Shown here: one piece after another, positions 1-7,778 of the stretch
Layout: the number at the start of each line of letters is the position of its first letter
Position numbering within the stretch: the stretch's first letter is position 1
Source: Bacteroidota bacterium
Lineage (GTDB): Bacteria > Bacteroidota > Bacteroidia > Chitinophagales > Chitinophagaceae
Direction of reading: 5' to 3'
NCBI GenBank assembly: GCA_018266555.1
Contig: JAFEAF010000005.1
Coordinates: forward strand, 1 to 43,881
DNA length: 43,881 nucleotides
Notes under the pieces: model-generated
What the model was told of the DNA's origin: nothing
Databases searched by the model: none
What the model saw: the letters and a program-made list of their open reading frames with translations, nothing else
Position numbers and translations under genes: made by a program

Positions 1-480
1 AAGTCGGGAAGTTGGGCTGAGTGATACCGGATTATGATAAAACCTGGATAGAAGTGCAGATCTCAGCATGTCCGGGATAAACGAGCCTGTTTTTTTGAGA
101 CTTATGTTCTGTGCCTGAAAGACTGATTACAGAAAGGGATTTTAATATTCTTATTAGGAAAAAAGGCCAGTTGAAGTGTTTGATTTAAATTTTGAATTTT
201 GAAAGGCAGCATCCATTGCTTTCGAAGGGATCAAAAATCTATTACATACATCATCTTAATTTCTTCTTTTCTGTTTTTTTATCCCGACAAACCTCTTGAA
301 GGAATTTACTTGGATTTTTTACAGCACACTCCAATAATAGACTTGCATGTCTTTAAATTTTCCATTCAGGTCAGGATTAAAAAAAGGGTGAAAGCTGATT
401 AATATCATTTGTTGTTATGACTTAGTCATGATATTTTGAATGAACGTGAAATAATCTTGCAACTCAAAACACACTCACAT
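1..480. other. Left-edge region with no supported gene
   Basis: I see no recognisable coding sequence here. One frame reaches a stop at 22-24 and could be the last codons of a gene lying outside the window, but seven codons cannot support that. A 67-codon open frame at 199-402 has no recognisable domain and an amino-acid mix typical of translated AT-rich DNA. The stretch near 186-204 (TTTGAATTTTGAA) resembles AT-rich filler seen again at 17379-17407 and 38200-38276. A candidate promoter for the fasciclin gene lies at 408-438. Confidence 0.5.
408..438 (+). promoter_or_regulatory. Candidate promoter with internal 13-bp palindrome upstream of fasciclin gene
   Basis: TTTG at 408-411 and TATTTTG at 432-438 are separated by 20 bp. 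This fits the Bacteroidota pattern of TTTG, about 20 bp, TAnnTTTG with one T missing. Between the boxes lies a perfect odd palindrome, ATGACT-T-AGTCAT (417-429), where a repressor could block the promoter. The boxes and palindrome are seen; function is inferred. Confidence 0.4.
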
Positions 481-1032
481 ATGAAACGTCTTTTATTATT
501 ATTTACAGCAGCAATTTTTGCAGCCTGCAATTCCGGTACTGACAATAAAACCACATCATCAAACGGGAATACTTTTGACACCCATTCCCAGGCGGGAGTT
601 GTAGATTCCACGTCTAAACCCAATGTCGTTCAGGTAGCTGTGGGGAGCAAAGATCATACTACACTGGTAGAAGCTGTGAAGGCAGCCAATCTGGTTACGT
701 CATTGTCCAATGCCGGGCCATTTACCGTATTTGCTCCAACGAATACTGCGTTTGACAAACTACCCAAAGGCACCGTGGAAGATCTGCTTAAACCGGCAAA
801 GCAAAATGACCTGATCAACATTCTTCAGTATCATGTGTATGTAGGCGTACTGAAAGCGGATCAGCTTATGGAAGGACAATCACTCGGCATGGTGAATGGT
901 GATAATATTAAAATCACTATGGAGAATGGAAAGCCGGTTATCAATGGTAAAGCGCATATCGTCGCTTCTATTCCTGCTTCCAACGGTATAGTTCATGTGA
1001 TAGATGAAGTGCTATTGCCTCCGGCAAAATAA
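481..1032 (+). CDS. Fasciclin-domain (FAS1) lipoprotein
   Basis: Predicted secreted lipoprotein of 183 residues carrying one fasciclin domain, a fold used in cell-surface adhesion and matrix contacts. The N-terminus is a lipoprotein signal peptide ending in a lipobox (FAAC, Cys at about residue 16), so the mature protein should be anchored to a membrane by an N-terminal lipid. A low-complexity Ser/Thr/Asn linker follows. The FAS1 domain shows its hallmark blocks: TLVEAVKAANL, the H1-like GPFTVFAPTNTAFDKLP, and the H2-like NGIVHVIDEVLLPP at the C-terminus. I chose the ATG at 481 rather than the in-frame ATG at 436 because only the later start puts the signal peptide at the N-terminus. It is monocistronic, with a candidate promoter at 408-438 and a terminator at 1060-1092. 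FAS1 identity is secure; the ligand is unknown. Confidence 0.9.
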   Translation: MKRLLLLFTAAIFAACNSGTDNKTTSSNGNTFDTHSQAGVVDSTSKPNVVQVAVGSKDHTTLVEAVKAANLVTSLSNAGPFTVFAPTNTAFDKLPKGTVEDLLKPAKQNDLINILQYHVYVGVLKADQLMEGQSLGMVNGDNIKITMENGKPVINGKAHIVASIPASNGIVHVIDEVLLPPAK

Positions 1033-1059
1033 GTTACTTTCTTTTTTTTAATTTTTGTA

Positions 1060-1092
1060 CCTGCCCCCACGTAATTTGAGGGCAGGCTTTTT
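1060..1092 (+). terminator. Rho-independent terminator after fasciclin gene
   Basis: CCTGCCC (1060-1066) can pair with GGGCAGG (1080-1086) across a 13-nt loop and is followed by C and five T residues (1088-1092). It starts 28 bp past the fasciclin stop codon. Confidence 0.75.
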
Positions 1093-1209
1093 GTATTGGG
1101 CTTTATAATGTTGAACGCTGATGCAGTAATTATTTTCCTAAAGTAACAGGATCATTGCCAGGCCCGGGTTTTGTATGGTGAGGCAGTGTATCTGATTTAT
1201 CTTTACTTC

Positions 1210-1395
1210 ATGACCGATGTGCACGATAAGATGACCCGCAGCTACAATATGTCGCAGATAAAAGCGAAGAATACAAAGCCGGAATTGATGGTGAGAAGAT
1301 TTTTGCAATTCGGGAATGTCAATAAAAATCCGCAAAGATTGAAAAACAATTTCAGACCTACTGGGAAAGATGTTATTTTACAATTAGAAAAATAA
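1210..1395 (+). pseudogene. vsr: Truncated very-short-patch repair endonuclease (Vsr) remnant
   Basis: The first 32 or so residues (MTDVHDKMTRSYNMSQIKAK and onward to PELMVRRFL) match the start of Vsr endonucleases, which nick at T:G mismatches made when m5C deaminates and normally travel with a cytosine methyltransferase. After that point the reading frame becomes unrelated Asn/Lys-rich sequence and stops at 61 residues, against about 135-150 for intact Vsr. The catalytic Asp and the C-terminal half are missing, so no activity is expected. The ATG at 1210 is chosen because homology begins exactly there. TATCTTTA (1198-1205), one base off the -7 consensus, lies just upstream. No partner methyltransferase is in the window. 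The most likely reading is the leftover of a lost restriction-modification locus. Confidence 0.7.
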
Positions 1396-1462
1396 AATGA
1401 ATATAGTATCAGCAATATTTTCTAAATATGGAATCAGGTTGAATAATCTTGAAACTTTTATT

Positions 1463-1648
1463 ATGACCGACCAGCCATGTTATTGTTCAAAGTGCTACAG
1501 CCGAACAGATGCTCTGGAAGAATTTATTTGGAAAGGATATACTACGCATTTATGCCGGTGTAATAATGAAGATTGTAGATTTGTTTTTATTGAGCAAGAG
1601 GATAATTATTTTACTGCTAATTACTGGCTTGAAGAAAGCCGATCTTAA
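1463..1648 (+). CDS. Small Cys-rich protein resembling Ogr/Delta zinc fingers
   Basis: A 61-residue product from the ATG at 1463 (an in-frame ATG at 1397 would add 22 residues). Cysteines are arranged as CYCSKC near the N-terminus and LCRCNNEDCRFVFI after a 20-residue gap. This spacing, with C-[NQ]-N-x2-C-x3-F, resembles the Ogr/Delta zinc finger of P2-like phages, small activators of late transcription. The start at 1463 puts the first finger half at the N-terminus as in that family. It lies between the vsr remnant and an HNH nuclease gene, consistent with a mobile-element scar. The call rests on the cysteine pattern only and could instead be another zinc ribbon. Confidence 0.5.
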   Translation: MTDQPCYCSKCYSRTDALEEFIWKGYTTHLCRCNNEDCRFVFIEQEDNYFTANYWLEESRS

Positions 1649-1665
1649 ATATTCAAACTCTTCCA

Positions 1666-2379
1666 ATGAACTCCGGACGCCTTTGGACAAGAGATGAATT
1701 GATACTTGCATTCAATCTTTATACGAAGATTGAATTTGGTAAAATGCATAGCAGAAATCCTGAAATCATTCAATTGGCTAAAATTCTGAATCGTACGCCC
1801 GGGTCAATAGCCTTCAAGCTGGTAAATTTCGCAAGTCTTGATCCTGGATTGAAAAAAAGAGGAATTAAGGGAGCATCACATAGCAGCAGTCTTGATAAAG
1901 AAGTCTGGAATCAATTTTATGAGAATTGGGATACAACATTTGAAAAGAGCGAAGAATTGCTGGCAAAAGTGAAACATGTGTCAGTAGCGGATATGTATGA
2001 TATTGATTTGACAGACATACAACAAAAAGGAATAAATAAAAAACGACTTGTAAATACAAGAGTAAACCAATACAGATTCAGACGAATGGTTTTGGCAAAT
2101 TTTCAAGACACTTGTTGTATTACAGGTTTACAACAAACTGATTTATTAATTGCAAGTCATATCACATTATGGAGCAAGTATGAGAATAATCGGCTAAACC
2201 CTGCAAATGGTTTATGCCTGAATGCACTTCATGACAAAGCTTTTGAATCAGGCCTCATTACGGTATCAGCAGAGGATTATACTATAAAAATTTCTTCATT
2301 GTTGAAAAAAAGGAAAGAAACAGAAGTAGAAAATTATTTTTTGAAGTATGAAGGGAAAAAAAATATTACTTCCCCATAA
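1666..2379 (+). CDS. HNH_2-family endonuclease (putative restriction endonuclease)
   Basis: A 237-residue protein. The C-terminal half carries the HNH_2 pattern: TCCITGL (about 149-155), LIASHI with His165, then NPANGLCLNALHDKAF (178-193) with Asn181 and His189, the expected metal and phosphate ligands. The N-terminal 60 residues (WTRDELILAFNLY, NPEIIQLAKILNRTPGSIAF) form a helical block often seen in front of this nuclease domain in putative restriction enzymes, where it may read DNA. It begins 17 bp after the small zinc-finger gene and may be co-transcribed with it. The domain looks intact, unlike the neighbouring Vsr. Target specificity cannot be read from sequence, and a modification-dependent activity is possible. 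No cognate methyltransferase is adjacent. Confidence 0.8.
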   Translation: MNSGRLWTRDELILAFNLYTKIEFGKMHSRNPEIIQLAKILNRTPGSIAFKLVNFASLDPGLKKRGIKGASHSSSLDKEVWNQFYENWDTTFEKSEELLAKVKHVSVADMYDIDLTDIQQKGINKKRLVNTRVNQYRFRRMVLANFQDTCCITGLQQTDLLIASHITLWSKYENNRLNPANGLCLNALHDKAFESGLITVSAEDYTIKISSLLKKRKETEVENYFLKYEGKKNITSP

Positions 2380-2913
2380 ATTTTTACCGGCTAAAGATTT
2401 CCTTTTTATACATAACAAACATTTTATAGCTTAAGAAGATTTAAATACTTCTGTAGCTTTAAACCTTTATTCATCAACCGGATTTAAATAAATTGCTTAG
2501 CTATTGAAAGGAATAGAAAGAAGTTGATTATGCGAAAGAGCTAGTTTAGAATTAAATATAGTCATTTGGAAACTCTTTGTAAGCGAAACGCAATTGTTGA
2601 TTTAAAAAAATTGAATACATTCAATGTAATAAAGTAACTATCACACAATTTTTCTGCTCTGCAAACTACAAATACTCAATTTCGTTGACTCCTTAGTAAG
2701 CTTTATGGGCTTTAATAGAATTACCGGACACTGAACAGAGCTTCGCAACCCCGATAGTTATCGGGGATAATAGTAGCACTGCTGCCGGTTACAAAATAAT
2801 TCTTTACACTATGTCTTATATCCCATACAGGTTTCGCTATCGAAGAAATATTTTTTTTCAATAACCTTTTCTGAATCTTCGGGCAATCTCTAACTTGCAG
2901 GTACGGAGTCAGT
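2380..2913. other. 534-bp gene-poor AT-rich stretch
   Basis: No coding sequence is supported on either strand. The left part (2400-2700) is AT-rich and featureless. The right part contains one near-perfect palindrome at 2749-2766, listed separately. The promoter of the mprF-like gene should lie at the right end, but I find only a weak -7 candidate (TAACTTGC, about 2889-2896). Confidence 0.5.
2749..2766. repeat. CCCCGATA-GT-TATCGGGG palindrome
   Basis: The 18-bp sequence CCCCGATAGTTATCGGGG is two perfect 8-bp arms around GT. It is the only GC-rich element in the AT-rich gap and matches a palindromic intergenic motif that I recall as frequent in Bacteroidota chromosomes. Only one copy is visible here, and no T-run follows it, so it is not a typical terminator. 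Confidence 0.55.
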
Positions 2914-5499
2914 ATGAATACAGTAAGGAAAAATAAATCCCGTTCATTTTCTCTTTTACCATCCTGGAGAGAAATACTGGCTTTGCTGATGCTGCTGCTT
3001 GCTATAATATTTTTTCGTAGTGAAAGGAAGGAGTTGGATGCCATTATTCCACAGATACAGCAGGCTAATCCGTTTAGGTTGGCGGTGGGGTTTGCTGTTA
3101 CGGTTATTTATATTTTCCTGCAGGCAGGGATTTATAAAAAATGTTTTGCCGCTATTGGACTTGTATTGCAATGGGGAAAATCGGTGGTACTTTTCCTGAA
3201 AAGAAATTTTATCAGTGTGTTCTTACCGGCCGGCGGAGTCAGTGCTTTGGCTTATTCGCCATCACAGATACGAAAGGCAGGTTTTAATAAAATACAGGTA
3301 CACCAGGCCAGCGGGTTATATGGCTTTGCAGGACTGATAACGGTTTTCCTGGCAGGCATTCCGGTAATTATTTTCACCATACTTGCCACGGATCATTTTA
3401 AAGATTCCTGGATCGGGCTGATTGCAGTCCTGTTGTTGATTTCTTCGCTGGTGCTGGTTGTTCGTACCATCAGAAAAAAAGGGAAATTTTATAACTGGAT
3501 TCATAAACGGTTTCCATCTTTTGCTTCTTTATTACATGAGTTATCCACTGCAAATGTCAATCAAAAAAAATTTTACACGGCCGTGGGCTTTTCAATAGGA
3601 GTGGAGCTTTCCGGCATGATACATATTTACATTTCCATGCTGGCGTTGGGGTTGCCTGCATCGTTCGGCGCATCAGCCGGAGCCTATATTATTTCGATCC
3701 TGATGATGATCATTTCCCCGTTTCTCCGGGGGTTAGGAGCAGTAGAACTTTCCATGGTTTATGTTCTGCAGCAATATGGGTATACTTCTGTAGATGCTTT
3801 ATCTATAACTATTCTTTACAGGATCTTTGAATTCTGGTTGCCTTTGCTGGCAGGTTTGGTGGCCTTTGCCTGGAAGACGAGAAAATTATTTTTGCGGGCT
3901 GTTCCTGTTTTATTTACTTTTTTATTAGGCATCATCAATATCATTTCCGTGGTGACTCCCCCGTTAAGAACCCGGTTACATTTACTCCGTGAATATCTGC
4001 CGGTATCTGCCATTCATGCTTCTAATTTATCTATACTTTTTATTGGCCTTGCCTTGCTGGTTACTTCTGCATTTCTTTTCCGGGGATTGCGAAATGCCTG
4101 GATACTGGCATTGACTTTTTCACTGCTTTCACTGATTGGAAATTTGACAAAAGCACTCGACTACGAAGAAGCTATTTTGGCTGCAGTGACCTCTGTCATT
4201 TTAATAGGTACCGCTTCGCAATACCGGATACACAGCAGCAAAAAATGGATACAGTCGGGTATGAAAACCGCACTAATAAGTATAGTGGCCGTTATGCTGT
4301 TTGGGTTTATCAGTTTTTATTTTATTGATAAGAAACATTTCGGTGTTGACTTTACCTGGAAGGAATCCTTACTGCATACGATTAAAAGCTTTCTATTGTT
4401 CAATGATACTACCTTGAATCCGGTAACCCGGTTTGGACATGAGTTTATAGGATTTATAAGGATTCTTGGGTTTATAACCTGGATATTTTTCATTTTTATG
4501 CTGATCCGTCCCAACCTGGGCAAACAGAAGATGGAAAAAAATTATAAAGAAAGAGCTGCCTTCCTGCTGAGTGAATTTGGGAATTCTGCAGTTGACTATT
4601 TTAAATTGTATAAAGACAAGCTTTATTTTTTTTCTGAAATGCATGATGCATTTGTAGCATATAGAATTTCCGGTGGCTTTGCTATTGTGCTGGAAGAGCC
4701 GGTTTGTGCTGCAGAAAACAAAGTGGAAGTGATAAAAGAATTTGACATGCAATGCAGGAAGATGGGACTCAAACCGGCTTTTTACCGGGTGGATGAAAAT
4801 AGTGTGCCCTGGTTTAATGATTTAAGGAAAAAACAACTGATGATCGGGCAGGAGGCTATCCTGGAGATTGATAAGTTTAGCCTGGAAGGAAGAGATAAAA
4901 AATCTTTGAGGAACGGGATAAATTATCTTCAGAAAAATGGGTTTACTATTACAGTGCGAAAGGCTCCGCATGAATCTTCCTTTATTTCAGATTTAAAAAA
5001 AGTATCCGATGAATGGCTGGAAAGCCTGGGAAAAAAGGAATTTATATTTTCTCAGGGCATGTTTGATCCAATTGAATTAAAGGAACAGGATATTATTTCT
5101 CTCTGCGATGAAAATGGAAATGTCAAAGCTTTTTTAAATATCATTCCCGATTTTGCAGAAGATGAGTGTACTTATGATCTTATCCGTAAAACAAATGATG
5201 CACCCGGTGCTGCAATGGATGCATTGATTATAAAACTTATTGAATATGCTAAAGAAAAAAATAAGTTATTCCTTAATCTCGGTATGGTGCCCCTGACCGG
5301 CATCACGGAGCCGGATAATGCCGCAGAGCAGATCATCAAAATAGCTGCCGATAAAATAAAACGTTTTCAGCATTACAAAGGCCTGCGGGAATTCAAGGAG
5401 AAATATGCTACCATTTGGGAAAACAAATATTTGATATATGACAATGATTTTGATTTGTTACAATTGCCCCTGGCAATAAACCAGGTAATGAAACCATGA
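2914..5499 (+). CDS. mprF: MprF-type aminoacyl-phospholipid synthase/flippase
   Basis: An 861-residue integral membrane protein with the architecture of MprF (S. aureus MprF has 840 residues). Residues 1 to about 330 form the multi-pass LPG_synthase_TM (flippase) domain, including the KRNFISVFLPAGG segment and the SPFLRGLGAVELSMVY loop. Further membrane segments follow to about residue 530. From about 540 to the end is a soluble DUF2156 (GNAT-like) aminoacyltransferase domain, starting near ERAAFLLSEFGNSAVDYFKL and containing the YRISGGFAIVLEEPV strand. The family transfers an amino acid, often lysine or alanine, from aminoacyl-tRNA to phosphatidylglycerol at the inner leaflet and flips the product, lowering surface charge and sensitivity to cationic peptides. 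Amino acid and lipid acceptor cannot be told from sequence; Bacteroidota often use unusual acceptors. Its stop overlaps the next gene's start (ATGA), so the two are translationally coupled. Confidence 0.88.
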   Translation: MNTVRKNKSRSFSLLPSWREILALLMLLLAIIFFRSERKELDAIIPQIQQANPFRLAVGFAVTVIYIFLQAGIYKKCFAAIGLVLQWGKSVVLFLKRNFISVFLPAGGVSALAYSPSQIRKAGFNKIQVHQASGLYGFAGLITVFLAGIPVIIFTILATDHFKDSWIGLIAVLLLISSLVLVVRTIRKKGKFYNWIHKRFPSFASLLHELSTANVNQKKFYTAVGFSIGVELSGMIHIYISMLALGLPASFGASAGAYIISILMMIISPFLRGLGAVELSMVYVLQQYGYTSVDALSITILYRIFEFWLPLLAGLVAFAWKTRKLFLRAVPVLFTFLLGIINIISVVTPPLRTRLHLLREYLPVSAIHASNLSILFIGLALLVTSAFLFRGLRNAWILALTFSLLSLIGNLTKALDYEEAILAAVTSVILIGTASQYRIHSSKKWIQSGMKTALISIVAVMLFGFISFYFIDKKHFGVDFTWKESLLHTIKSFLLFNDTTLNPVTRFGHEFIGFIRILGFITWIFFIFMLIRPNLGKQKMEKNYKERAAFLLSEFGNSAVDYFKLYKDKLYFFSEMHDAFVAYRISGGFAIVLEEPVCAAENKVEVIKEFDMQCRKMGLKPAFYRVDENSVPWFNDLRKKQLMIGQEAILEIDKFSLEGRDKKSLRNGINYLQKNGFTITVRKAPHESSFISDLKKVSDEWLESLGKKEFIFSQGMFDPIELKEQDIISLCDENGNVKAFLNIIPDFAEDECTYDLIRKTNDAPGAAMDALIIKLIEYAKEKNKLFLNLGMVPLTGITEPDNAAEQIIKIAADKIKRFQHYKGLREFKEKYATIWENKYLIYDNDFDLLQLPLAINQVMKP

Positions 5500-6170
5500 A
5501 GAAATTTTTTTTAATTCTGCTTGCATCTTCTTTTTTTTCCGGGGTACTGTTTGCACAGGCCGATAATTTACCCACAAAGGAATGGAATGCCGGTGCTTAT
5601 AATCCTTATGTACTTTATATCAGCGGCGATGGTGGGTTTAACAGGTTTTCAACTGATCTGTGTACCGATATGAATAAGGCTGGTTACGGAGTTACGGCTA
5701 TCAATGCAAAAAGCTATTTCTGGGACAAGAAAACTCCGGAGGAAACGGCAACTGCAATACAATCTTACCTCGCCCGTGTTTTTAAAAACAGGTTAAATCA
5801 GCAGTTGGTATTGGTGGGTTATTCATTTGGTGCAGATGTGATGTCCTTTATTGTAAACCGACTACCCGCTTCCATGCAAATTAAACTGGTAAGTGTGATC
5901 TTATTAGCGCCATCTACCTCTACTGATTTTGAAATTCACTGGTCTGATATTTTTGGAGGCCATATCAAAAGAAGCATGGATGTGGTGGAAGAAATAAATA
6001 AAATGAATGTAGCCAGGACTGTCATTATTTTGGGAGAAGATGATATGGAATATTTCCCGGTGAATAAAGTACGACTGAAAAATTTTGTGTCAGAAATTCT
6101 TCCGGGCAGCCATCATTTTTCTGGAGATACAGATAAGGTGGCAGGTACTATGATGAAGTATTTTAAATAG
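5496..6170 (+). CDS. virJ: VirJ/AcvB-type alpha/beta hydrolase, probable aminoacyl-lipid hydrolase
   Basis: A 224-residue exported protein with a signal peptide cut near LFAQ (about residue 20). It has the VirJ family signature YISGDGG (41-47) and a nucleophile elbow GYSFG with Ser110. The Asp of the triad probably lies in ILGEDDMEYFP and the His in GSHHFSGD near the C-terminus. Agrobacterium AcvB, which contains a VirJ-like domain, is a periplasmic hydrolase of lysyl-phosphatidylglycerol and is encoded with the synthase LpiA. The 4-bp overlap with the mprF-like gene makes the same partnership likely here: one protein makes the charged lipid, the other breaks it down outside the inner membrane. 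Family call is firm; substrate is inferred from family and context. Confidence 0.85.
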   Translation: MKKFFLILLASSFFSGVLFAQADNLPTKEWNAGAYNPYVLYISGDGGFNRFSTDLCTDMNKAGYGVTAINAKSYFWDKKTPEETATAIQSYLARVFKNRLNQQLVLVGYSFGADVMSFIVNRLPASMQIKLVSVILLAPSTSTDFEIHWSDIFGGHIKRSMDVVEEINKMNVARTVIILGEDDMEYFPVNKVRLKNFVSEILPGSHHFSGDTDKVAGTMMKYFK

Positions 6171-6280
6171 TTCTGCATAATGTGTTAATGGCTAAAAAAC
6201 TCTTTTGCTATTTACGCTGTAATACTCTCCATTTATAATTTACAGATCATTTTAGCAATACGGTGTAAATTGCCGGGGTT

Positions 6281-7528
6281 ATGAAATCATTTCTTTTAAT
6301 CCTGCTTTCTGTTTTACTGATGCAAAATGCAGGTATAGCACAACCTGCAACAAGCAAAAAATTAAAAGCCGAACTTATTGCAACCGTTGACAGTATTATC
6401 AACGGTGCTGTGGCTCATGAGCTGGTCCCCGGAGCCGTAGTAGAAATTAAGCAAAACGGGAAAGTCATTTACAAACAGGCTTACGGCTATTCACAGAGAT
6501 TTGATATCAACCATCATCTTCTGCCGGATCCGCCAAAGATGAATGTACAAACCTTGTTTGACATGGCATCGCTCACCAAAGTGATTGGCACCACTACATC
6601 CATTATGTTGCTGGTGGACAAGGGAGAAATTCATATTGATGATCCTGTTAGCAAATACATAAATGACTTCGACAGTTTTCCGAAAAGCACTATCACCATC
6701 CGCCATCTGCTGACACATACTGCAGGGTTGATTGAATGGTATCCTTTGTTTTACCAGTCTTCAAACAGAGAATCTACCTATAAACTTATTCATTCGCTTC
6801 CTTTGAAATATCCGGTAGGCCAGCGCCGCAGTTACAGTGATCTTGGTTTTATGTTGCTCGGCGAGATTGTTGAAAATGTTTCGGGTATGTCATTGGATGA
6901 TTTTGAAAAGAAAAATATTTTCATGCCGCTTGGTATGAATCATACTTTTTACAACCCGTTGAAGAATGGAAGAACTTCAAACATTGCTGCTACCTCATTG
7001 GGTAATCCCTATGAAACAAGAATGGTTCATGATTCTACATTAGGCTTTTCTGTAAAAGGCATGGATCCTGATTCATGGGATGGTTGGCGGCATTATGTAG
7101 TGAAAGGTGAAGTGAATGATGGTAATGCCTGGTATGCGATGCAGGGCGTATCGGGACATGCAGGTTTATTTTCTACAATGGATGATGTACAGAAGCTGGT
7201 GGATATGCTGATGAACAAAGGCAGGGTTAGCAACAAACAATTTATTGCTGCTTCAGTAATTGATTCTTTTTTTGTAGAAGACCGTTTTCATAACGGTCTC
7301 GGCTGGATGATGGATAGCACCAATTCATTTATGAAAGATGGCCCACCGGGAACATTTGGTCATACAGGATTTACAGGCACCAGTATTGCTGTGGTGCCGG
7401 AATACAATTTTTCTGTTATACTTTTTATCAATCGGCAGAATATGGGATTATTGAAATCAGGATTATATTATAATCCTAATCCAATACGAAAGGAAATTTT
7501 TGAAACGGTGCTGAAGTATATCAAATGA
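6281..7528 (+). CDS. Secreted beta-lactamase-family serine hydrolase (class C fold)
   Basis: A 415-residue exported enzyme of the beta-lactamase/DD-peptidase superfamily (PF00144). The signal peptide ends near GIAQ (residue 21). Catalytic motifs are all present: SLTK (Ser97, Lys100), YSD (Tyr185) replacing YxN, and HTG (361-363) as the third box, with GHAGLFST (292-299) in the expected loop. Members include esterases, D-amino-acid peptidases and a minority of true beta-lactamases, so antibiotic resistance should not be assumed. The YSD rather than YSN box and the long insertion before HTG suggest an esterase or peptidase. It is monocistronic; a strong terminator follows at 7611-7634. Confidence 0.88.
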   Translation: MKSFLLILLSVLLMQNAGIAQPATSKKLKAELIATVDSIINGAVAHELVPGAVVEIKQNGKVIYKQAYGYSQRFDINHHLLPDPPKMNVQTLFDMASLTKVIGTTTSIMLLVDKGEIHIDDPVSKYINDFDSFPKSTITIRHLLTHTAGLIEWYPLFYQSSNRESTYKLIHSLPLKYPVGQRRSYSDLGFMLLGEIVENVSGMSLDDFEKKNIFMPLGMNHTFYNPLKNGRTSNIAATSLGNPYETRMVHDSTLGFSVKGMDPDSWDGWRHYVVKGEVNDGNAWYAMQGVSGHAGLFSTMDDVQKLVDMLMNKGRVSNKQFIAASVIDSFFVEDRFHNGLGWMMDSTNSFMKDGPPGTFGHTGFTGTSIAVVPEYNFSVILFINRQNMGLLKSGLYYNPNPIRKEIFETVLKYIK

Positions 7529-7610
7529 TTTTTTCCTGACTGCAATAGAATATGCTCGGGGACGAAAAGCCCTGCAATCCGACTGATATTAATTACATTA
7601 CCCGATCTTG

Positions 7611-7634
7611 TTTTCCGGATCCCGGAAAATTTTT
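7611..7634 (+). terminator. Strong Rho-independent terminator after serine hydrolase gene
   Basis: Perfect 8-bp arms TTTTCCGG (7611-7618) and CCGGAAAA (7622-7629) enclose ATC and are followed by five T residues. It separates the serine hydrolase from the efflux operon and argues against translating the regulator from any start upstream of it. Confidence 0.85.
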
Positions 7635-7726
7635 ATAACTGCTTACTTGTTAACAGGAATTGCAATGGACCAGTATTCACTTCCGGGACAGGCTTTGAAT
7701 AAGCTGTTATTTTTGCTGAAAATTAA

Positions 7727-7757
7727 TTTGGCCAGTAAGAATTATTTTTTATTTTTG
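7727..7757 (+). promoter_or_regulatory. Promoter of the efflux operon
   Basis: TTTG (7727-7730), 19 bp, then TATTTTTG (7750-7757): a perfect match to the Bacteroidota -33/-7 consensus TTTG/TAnnTTTG with ideal spacing. Transcription should start near 7762-7765, about 15 nt before the regulator's ATG. Confidence 0.7.
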
Positions 7758-7773
7758 TTAACTAATTGGTTAA
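7758..7773. promoter_or_regulatory. Operator-like palindrome for the TetR regulator
   Basis: TTAACTAATTGGTTAA is palindromic in all but one base pair (a T-G pair in place of a match). It directly abuts the -7 box and covers the expected transcription start, where a bound TetR dimer would block initiation. The palindrome is seen; its use by the adjacent regulator is inferred from position. Confidence 0.6.
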
Positions 7774-7778
7774 ACTAT

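Noticed and set aside
1-24. Last codons of an upstream gene ending at the stop at 22-24
   Set aside because: Seven codons cannot be assigned; other frames stop soon after as well.
199-402. A 67-codon open frame near the left edge
   Set aside because: No domain, no plausible start context, and composition like translated AT-rich non-coding DNA. It overlaps the AT-rich filler at 186-204.
6281-7528. Calling the serine hydrolase an antibiotic-resistance beta-lactamase
   Set aside because: Motifs fit the wider class C fold, but YSD in place of YxN and the family's breadth make an esterase or peptidase at least as likely.
7608-7778. A longer N-terminus for the TetR regulator
   Set aside because: It would run through a perfect terminator hairpin, the promoter and the operator, and encodes hydrophobic sequence absent from the family. 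The ATG at 7779 gives a normal TetR protein.
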